From NCBI GenBank assembly GCA_010094045.1, contig ML986771.1:28672-92671 (forward strand): a stretch of DNA of 64,000 nt, in the 5' to 3' direction. The position numbers and the translations under genes were made by a program. This DNA is from Lojkania enalia. Lineage: Eukaryota; Ascomycota; Dothideomycetes; Pleosporales. The notes under the pieces were generated by a model. That model was not told where the DNA came from. It ran no database searches and was given only the letters and a program-made list of their open reading frames with translations. Of the stretch, positions 57,490 to 64,000 are shown piece after piece (position 1 is the first letter of the stretch; each line of letters opens with the position of its first letter).

Positions 57490-58875
57490 GCGAGTTACTT
57501 CGTATAAAGCTAATCTAAGAGACTTACGACTCTTACTTAACTAGCTACCCTAGCAAGAATATTACGATCGGGTTAATATTACGGTGCTACTTTTAGCCTA
57601 GAATAGCGGCGGACATTAAACGCTTTATACGAAATTGCTACTCCTATAGCAGGAATACAGTTTAGCGTTCTAGAAAAAAAAGGCCTGCTGCATCCTCTTC
57701 TAGTCCCTAAGAGGGTATAGTTAGAAATTTTAATGGACTATATTATTGACTTACCGAGAACCGCACGTAGTAATAAGCATATCCTTATTATTACGGACTG
57801 TTTAAGTAAAGGAGCACTCTTTATCGCCGTCCTAGACCTTAAGAGCTAAATATTAGCTAATAAGTTCATCGAGTATTTTGTGGCACATCACGGGCTCCCA
57901 CAAGCAATAGTCTCTGATAGAGGAGAGTAGTTTATATAAGGCGTATAGGCACGCGTCTGCCGAATTCTTGAGATTAAGCAAAGGCTATCGACAGCATACT
58001 ATCTAGAGACCGACGGAAGTACAGAGCGCATGAACCAGCTACTTAAAGAGCTTCTCCGCTACTATTATAACTACTACTAAGATGACTGGGATCTATAGCT
58101 ACTACTAGCTTAGATCGCCGTTAGTACCAGGGACGCTTCCTCTACAGGAGTCAGCCCATTCTTTCTTACTTATAGCTATCACCTAAACTTGGGAGAGTCC
58201 GTATAACTGGAAGAGGAGCCGCTAACAGAGTAGCCTAGAGACCCTATTCACGCAGCAAAATAAATTGTTAGTAAACTAAAAGACTGCGTTGAATTCGCGC
58301 AAGTAATAATAGCCTATATATAATAGCAGCAGTAAGAAATTTACAATCGTATGAGGGATCCTGCACCATAATACTAATTGGGGGATAAAGTTTAGCTTGA
58401 CATGCGTAATATTAAGATGGACCCTGCAAGGAAAAAGAAGCTCTGTAAACTCCATCAACAATATATAGTTATTAAGACTGTTGGACGAAATGTATACCGA
58501 CTAGACACCCCATTAGGAATTCATAACATCTTCCATACAACGCTACTTCGCCCTGTCGCTCAAGACCTGTTACTAAGTCAAATACAGGACGACTATTAAC
58601 CAGCGCCAATTAGCGTTGGAAACGAAGATGAATGGGAGCTTGAGAAAATCCAAGACGTACGAGTGATTAGTAAGAGGAGAGGCGGCCTAAAACGGCAGTT
58701 CCTTTGTAAGTAGACTGGTTATACTACACCCTTATAGAACGACCAGAGCGACTATAAAGATACAATCGCTCTAGGAGAATTCGAACGGGATACGGGGCGG
58801 AACTTTACTAAAGAACCACTTGTCCGTACGACTCAGCACCAGAGGAAGAGGAGGAGGAGGAGGGGAATATTGTAA
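57490..58875 (+). pseudogene. Element A2 pol part 2: integrase with GPY/F-like module and chromodomain-like tail
   Basis: Would insert the element DNA. Zinc-binding region near 57520-57660; core D,D-35-E: IITDCLSKGALF (Asp codon 57796-57798), IVSDRGE-F (Asp 57916-57918) and GSTERMNQLL (Glu 58024-58026), which gives exactly 35 residues between the second Asp and Glu. A module ending HNIFHTTLLRPV follows (about 58515-58555), then EDEWELEKIQDVRVISKRR and FLCK-TGY (about 58627-58730), like a chromodomain. The C-terminus is an Arg run encoded by the polypurine tract and the stop TAA (58873-58875) lies inside the LTR. The eight As at 57674-57681 shift the frame. Confidence 0.9.
58842..58870 (+). 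other. Element A2 polypurine tract (plus-strand primer)
   Basis: A run of AGG/GAG repeats directly before the 3' LTR, also present before the A1 3' LTR (17891-17911). It doubles as coding sequence for a poly-Arg C-terminus of pol. Confidence 0.85.
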
Positions 58876-59072
58876 AGGTCCCGGCCTGTGGCTCGGTCCC
58901 GTTCCTGCGATGCTATGATGGCAGTTGCCCTTATACGACCCTGCACCTGCCTGGACTAAAGCAAGCGAATAACATGTATCTCACTACCATATACCTTCTC
59001 TTCTCTTTCTCTAGCTTTAACAATAATGGATTCTCATTGTGTCTGATCCTATTATGTCCTTAGACCTTCTCA
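58871..59072 (+). repeat. Element A2 3' LTR (202 bp)
   Basis: Begins TGTAAAGG and ends TTCTCA, with intact TG/CA ends. It contains AGCTTTAACAA (59013-59023), the putative self-primer and so the likely start of the R region. Confidence 0.95.
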
Positions 59073-59195
59073 GTATATTATATATAAAATCTCTTATTAG
59101 AATTAAGTAAATTAACTTTTTATGTATAGTATTTGTTACGCTAAAAAAAAGTAGCCGTTTTAATAGGGTAGCTACTTCGATAGTAAAATATATTA

Positions 59196-59284
59196 TATTT
59201 AATAGACTCGCTAAATCTCTAATATAAAATATATTCTATTAGATATAATTTCTTACTAATAGTTTTAGAATAAAAGTATAGAAA
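59196..59284. other. Short unassigned RIP'd spacer
   Basis: AT-rich sequence between the P4 end and the E4 LTR. No match seen elsewhere in the window and no gene. Confidence 0.5.
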
Positions 59285-59652
59285 TGTTATAGATACCCTT
59301 ATAAAAACCTCTATACTAGACCTAATCGAGATCTAGAACTCTATATAACTAGAAGAATAAGACCTATATAAAATATATAATACGCTTAGTAGCTTAGTTA
59401 ACTAAGTAACTAAATATACTTAGTCGCTTAATTAACTAAGTAACTAAGTAAGAAGGAATAGTAAGAGAACTAAATTATATTTAATAACCTTACAACTCTA
59501 ACTTTTATAGCTCTTTATAGTTAACTTAAATATCCTTTATATACTCTACTTATATACTTCTATTATAAGCCTATAAGAATAATCCCTTTATAGTATATAA
59601 TTACTCTTAGTTATTACCCTATCCTGTACCTAGCTAATTAGAGGCTATTATA
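59285..59652 (+). repeat. Element E4 5' LTR (368 bp)
   Basis: Begins TGTTATAG and ends GGCTATTATA. It has the palindromic repeat region at 59395-59450 with one extra 34-bp unit, as in E1-left and E2-right. Confidence 0.87.
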
Positions 59653-60600
59653 CTTTAACTACCCTTGTAAGACTAGAAGAAGTAAGACTAGTTAGACTAC
59701 CCTAATTATAAGAAAAGAGATACTTTTAGTAAGTAATATAGAAAACTTACGCAAGCAGAATATTAGAATTAGCTAGTAAAACTACCTCTTTAGAGGTAGG
59801 TATAACAACTATATTTATAAGAATATAGAACGAATTAATATAATAATAGGAACAGCTAGTCCTAGTAGATAAATAAATAAGAAGCCTAAAAGAGACTTAA
59901 AACAGCTTTCTTAAAAGTCTTAAAGAAATATAAAGAATAGTTAATAGTAAGTAAGGAATAGGACTTATAGAAATTATCTAGAAACTTAAGTAAGTTAAAA
60001 GAATACTACTAATAATGTATTATTCGTAGTAAATTAAGTTAGTATTACTTAATAAGTTTAATAGAATTAGGTCTAAACTTAAAGAATTCTTAATAGTAGT
60101 AAGGATTTATATTAACGCTAACCTAGATATTATCTAGTATAAGAATAAGAAAGTACTATTTATAGGAGCCTACCTAATAGGTAAACTACTTAACTAGTTC
60201 TAGTCCTTTCTAATAGATTTTAAGAACTATATAGAAGAATACTAGAAAAGTAAAACTAAGATAATATTTACGAGTCTAATATATTTCTAATAGAAACTTA
60301 AACTAGCGTTTAGAGATATTAATAAAGTATAAGTAGTAGAAGATAGACTTTACAACCTAGTTTAACTAGAATCTATTACCTTATATATATTAAGTTTTTA
60401 ACAGCTCTTAAATAAAGTTATATAGGATAACTATAATATAATAGTAAAGTTCTGTAGAGGATTAAAAATAGAAATAAGAAGAGTAATAATATATATAGAA
60501 CAACCTCGGGACCTAATATTATACTTTTAACTAGTAAAAAGAATTAATAATAAACTATACTAGTTTAAAAATAAGAAAAGGTGTAATAGTACAGGTAAGA
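59285..60600 (+). mobile_element. Element E4: 5' part of a family E retrotransposon, plus strand
   Basis: It starts with a 368-bp LTR in the orientation opposite to E1/E2 and continues into the leader and gag N-terminal region (reverse-complement match to about 48240-49150). It stops abruptly at about 60600, where the 265-bp LTR of element H begins, so H probably inserted into it. All frames carry stops. Confidence 0.8.
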
Positions 60601-60865
60601 TAATAGGTCTAAATACGGTATAAATCTACTTAGAGGTATATAAGAGTACGTGGGGGATTAGGAACCTAGAAATTCTATTAACACCTATAAGCCTTATACG
60701 AAAGAATATAGAAGAACTACTAAGCTACTTATAAGGGAGTATATAACTATATATAGATGGGAAAAGAGGCGGAGTTGGGGGTAGAATAAGATAAGCGAAA
60801 AGCTTTAGGATAAGGTTGTATATAAAGCTTTTCGTGGAACGATTTCTTCGCATTATTATACTACC
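60601..60865 (-). repeat. Element H 3' LTR (265 bp, probable)
   Basis: Same 265-bp unit as at 19547-19811. On the minus strand it is directly preceded by a purine run (CGAGGAGGGGGG), as a 3' LTR should be. Confidence 0.62.
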
Positions 60866-60876
60866 CCCCTCCTCGT

Positions 60877-61395
60877 AGGCTAATAGTCCCTATCTATACT
60901 AGTTCGGGAGGGAATTGGAGCTATTATAGATAGGTTCTAGTATAAAGAAATTTCTTTAAAAAGGTATTTATTAGTAAGAGCTAATACGCGTAGTTGTCTA
61001 TAGAGATACATTTATATATTAACATAATATTAAGTAAGGTTTTTATAGTAAGTATAATTAACCTATATATCGGCTAGTAACTACTATTATAACGGTTTAT
61101 TAATATTACAATTTTGTCGCATATAGTAACGAGTATTTACTAGCTTTAGTATATTACTAGATCGCTATTAACTAAGCTTCCTTAACTAAATAACAACTTC
61201 TACTCTATATATATTATTACGCGTCTCTAGAACTATTAATTATTAAAGTATTACTAATACCTTATAGAAAAAAATTAATTAATATACTACTCTACCCGCC
61301 TTCTAAAGCCTCTTTAGAGGCTTTCTAGGTTATCTACCTTTAAGCTATATATACGCTCGCCCGCGGGCGGTATATAATATTTATCTTTTAGTCTC
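60877..61395. other. Non-coding internal region of element H
   Basis: No open frame. It contains an 8-bp-stem inverted repeat (AAAGCCTC / GAGGCTTT, 61305-61324) and a GC palindrome CGCCCGCGGGCG (61358-61369) followed by a TATATAATA box. Confidence 0.5.
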
Positions 61396-61965
61396 TAAGA
61401 TTAAAAAAATGCAAGTATTATACCTTATAAAATAAAAAGTACAACCCTATATAAATCGTATCTAATACTAGTAGAGTACTTACTACTAATATACTTATAG
61501 ATCCTCTCCTACTATAAGAAGAAGTTTCTAGTCTTCTAGGGCCATCTTAAACTATAGATAGCAGTTTAATACGTAGGGGATAAGAAGGATAAAAAGGTAG
61601 CCTTTAAGGCTGTTTTAGAGTCTACTTATAGTCTAGTACTTATAGTCTAGATTGTAAGAAGTTAGGAAGATAGCCTTCTTACAGCTAGTAATTAGGTAGC
61701 TTTATTCTACTAGGGTACTAAATTACTCTATTAGGTTTCAGCTTTAAAAGCTCTAGTATCTAGCTTTTAAACTGATATTATAGCGCTCTTAGGTAGCTAA
61801 GAATAAAGTAGAGGAAGTTTAAAGGGAGTCCGGAGGAAAGGAAGGGGAAGGAGAGTAGCAGAGAAGAGGATTAGGGAAGTATTTAACAGCCTACTATTAG
61901 ACCCTCCCGATTTTATAGAGGAATAATTTCGGGCCTATACTTTAGTTTTTAAAATCTACTACTTA
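61396..61965 (+). pseudogene. Antisense reading frame of element H
   Basis: One plus-strand frame stays readable for about 190 codons with only TAA/TAG interruptions, all explicable as Gln/Trp changed by RIP. Pieces: VGDKKDKKVAFKAVLESTYS, LVLIV, ALKALVSSF, then a strongly basic stretch (GVRRKGRGRRVAEKRIREVF) and NSLLLDPPDFIEE. Opposite in strand to pol and next to the 3' LTR side, like the D and E antisense frames, but not obviously a coiled coil. No start can be fixed. Function unknown. Confidence 0.45.
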
Positions 61966-61999
61966 ACTCTTATATATTATCGTCTACTAGATAATCTAT

Positions 62000-64000
62000 A
62001 TTCTTTATACTATCCTTATATACTTTAATCTATTTAGTTAGGGCTTTTAAGGGTCCTAGGCGATTCGAATATTTATTATAAAAAGCTTTTAGCTTATAAA
62101 ATAAACCTATAAAGTTTAAAGCTTTATACTAGATTAGATTAGGATTATATCCTACCTATTTTATACGGTATTTAAGGGTCTTATAATATAACTTACTAGC
62201 TAGTATTTCTTTAACCTCCTACTCTTCTACCCTATTAATAGCGATAGCAGGTAGTTTCGGAGCTTCTTATCTAGGTAGAAGATCCTAGAGGTTCTTATAT
62301 AGTAGGTTTAGTGCGAAGATATTATATATTCTCAACCCTAGGGGTAGCTGTAAATAGTATAAGTTTCTAACCTATTCTAGTACTTTAAAAGGGCCCTTCT
62401 ATTAATCGGATAGCTTTTAGCTTAGTCTCTAGACCGTAAAATTCTTAGTATTTAAATAGACTATATTACTAATCTACTAATTAATTGGTTACTAGTAATA
62501 GTTAATAACAGATTATATACAATCCTAAGTCTTCTTAATATTAGCCTTTATAGTTTCCTAGGCTGTATATATATAAATTATTAGAGTTAAAACGTTCTTA
62601 TAATTTAATTTATCTGTTATAGTAATAGGATTAATAGAATATTTCTAATCCTAACTCTAATAGGGCTCGGATCTATATAGAATCTAATATAAGAATATTC
62701 TAATAGTTATATAGGGTAGAGTTACTTATACTCGGTTAATTATAGGTAATAGAAAACTCTAGTTATTTTAATAGAAGGATATAAAAGGGCGTAGTTTCTA
62801 ATTAATATATTTGTTTATAATCTCCATCTATCTGTTAATCTCTTTATAATAAGTAGTAGATAGTTTAATCTTTACGCCTAAAATATAGTAGAATTTAGAC
62901 TAGAAACTAAATATAAATTAAGGTCTTTAGTCTAAAATAATAGTTTCGGGCGTATAACTAAAGTAGTATATCTATTAAATAAATAATTCGGCTATTCCCT
63001 ATATATTAATTATATGATAGTAGGAAATAGATACTATTTATTTAGATAGGCGATCGATTACTACTATAATCTAATTATATCTGGACTTATCTATAGGAAA
63101 ATCTTTAAAGTTAATATATAGGTACTATATTAGTTAATTTAGTATAGGAAGTAAGTAAATAAAACCTGGGGTTTAGGTTTATATTAGATAAGTTTTATAG
63201 TATAGGATATAATTCTATATATATAGTTTATAAGTAGCCTCTATACTCTTCTAGTAGTACTTCTAGGATAGTAACTAATAGGTTTTAGTAGCGCTTAGGT
63301 GTACGGAGGATATTTAGTTGTAAGTCTCTTATATAAGTTATATATAAAAGTCTGAATCTAATAGAATATATAAGTAATTATTATAGAGGAGTAGTCTATT
63401 CTCTATCTAATACTTGTAGAGTAAAAGTATACGTTTCTATATAAAGGAAACTCGGTTTTTCTTTAGTAATATATTAATCAACTCTAGAGAGTCTAGTAAT
63501 ATAACCTACTCCTAGCCTTTAATAATATTTAATATAGCTGCTTAAGTTATTATTTAGGTAATATAGGACTAGACTAATTTAGTATTAATTTAGAGGTAAA
63601 GTTAATATAATCTAAATAGAACTCTCGACTAGTTATTAGTTTAAGCTGCTTTTAAGTTTTCTATATCTTATTTATAATAACTAAAGATATCTACTCTAGT
63701 ATTATTCTTATCTAGAGTATACTCGATTCGGAACTAATACTAAGCTAATTCTTTAGTCTAATAAACTTAACAAGTATTCAGTACCTTTATAATTATAAAA
63801 TATTTAAGTAAGCGATAATTGGTATATATTAGAATCCTAGTAGCTACTAAAGTAAGTTCTACCCTCTATTATTTAAATGCAGTAACGATTGTAAATAGTT
63901 TCTTATTATAGATCTTCTAGTTCAGTTTTAAACCGGATAAAACCTTACTATAAAACGCTATAAGATACTATTTTCCGTTAGAATATTTCTATAATAGTAC
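62000..64000 (-). pseudogene. Element H pol, C-terminal part with integrase
   Basis: The minus-strand frame reads VVIDRLSK (about 63045-63070, first catalytic Asp region of a Ty3/gypsy integrase) and, further on, PETIILD-RP (about 62920-62950; family PETIISDRG-QF, second Asp region). Downstream to about 62000 the integrase C-terminus continues but I could not identify a chromodomain with confidence. Frequent RIP stops. Confidence 0.65.

Larger units (their letters stand above)
53568..59072 (+). mobile_element. Element A2: best preserved Ty3/gypsy chromovirus copy (Tf1/sushi-like)
   Basis: A 5,505-bp element with 202-bp LTRs and a perfect 5-bp target duplication GTATA (53563-53567, 59073-59077). 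It is clearly less RIP-mutated than any other repeat here: many codons are intact and frames of 60-100 codons survive. Order: LTR, primer-binding site complementary to the LTR, gag with coiled coil and zinc knuckle, aspartic protease, RT, RNase H, integrase, chromodomain-like tail, polypurine tract, LTR. Still inactive: stops, a RIP-altered RT core and a one-base frameshift in integrase. Confidence 0.95.
53046..59193 (+). mobile_element. Element P4: 3' part of a Fot1/pogo transposon, interrupted by A2
   Basis: 53341-53567 is closely similar to the 3' end of P1 (11159-11387), including the transposase tail, and the sequence resumes after A2 with the P1-type terminal repeat ending at 59193, followed by TA. 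A2 sits in it with target duplication GTATA. The 5' end is unclear; it begins somewhere after the G3 end. Confidence 0.75.
60601..64000 (-). mobile_element. Element H: 3' part of a Ty3/gypsy retrotransposon (runs off the window)
   Basis: A minus-strand element: probable 3' LTR (60601-60865), polypurine tract on the minus strand (60866-60876), a non-coding stretch, an antisense frame (61396-61965), and then pol. Integrase is the recognisable part. RT and the 5' LTR should lie beyond 64000. RIP composition throughout. Confidence 0.7.

Overview
The window looks like a heterochromatic, AT-rich block from a filamentous ascomycete (Pezizomycotina). Most of the DNA is retrotransposon and Fot1/pogo-type transposon sequence saturated with C-to-T and G-to-A changes: TA-rich, with Gln/Trp codons turned into stops. 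This is the mark of repeat-induced point mutation (RIP). The only base-balanced DNA is an island at about 29.65-37.1 kb, plus one lightly mutated retrotransposon at 53.6-59.1 kb. Short spliceosomal introns in the island genes also fit a filamentous fungus. I cannot name the species.

Left block (1-29.6 kb): a nest of insertions. A Fot1/pogo fragment (G0) is split by a minus-strand Ty3/gypsy element (D). D is split by a plus-strand Ty3/gypsy element (A1). A1 is split by a Fot1/pogo element (P1), and P1 by a Ty1/copia element (C). Most junctions are marked by matching target-site duplications. Next come a 265-bp probable solo LTR, a Fot1/pogo remnant (G1), and a Fot1-sized element (P2) carrying a minus-strand Ty3/gypsy element (E1).

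Island (29.65-37.1 kb): an apparently intact two-exon gene for a cysteine-rich single-pass membrane protein (minus); divergently from it, an apparently intact two-exon GT69 / CMT1-type mannosyltransferase gene (plus); then a broken I9-S8 subtilase pseudogene and an uncharacterised acidic, cysteine-containing frame. About 2 kb between the transferase and the subtilase holds nothing I can support.

Right block (37.1-64 kb): more Fot1/pogo elements (P3, G2, G3, P4), a second E copy (E2) inside G3, the best preserved Ty3/gypsy copy (A2) inside P4, a 5' E fragment (E4), and the 3' part of another minus-strand Ty3/gypsy element (H) running off the window. Two 10-N gaps are flanked by direct duplications of exactly 1,065 and 1,923 bp, so they are probably assembly overlaps.

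Most notable signals: (i) family A has an 11-nt primer-binding site complementary to its own LTR, the self-priming layout of the Tf1/sushi group; (ii) families D, E and H each carry a reading frame antisense to pol near the 3' LTR, visible through RIP, and coiled-coil-like in D and E; (iii) family E LTRs differ by whole 34-bp palindromic repeat units; (iv) RIP appears to have created the TA site used by P1. All sequence comparisons were made by eye; no alignment or database search was run.
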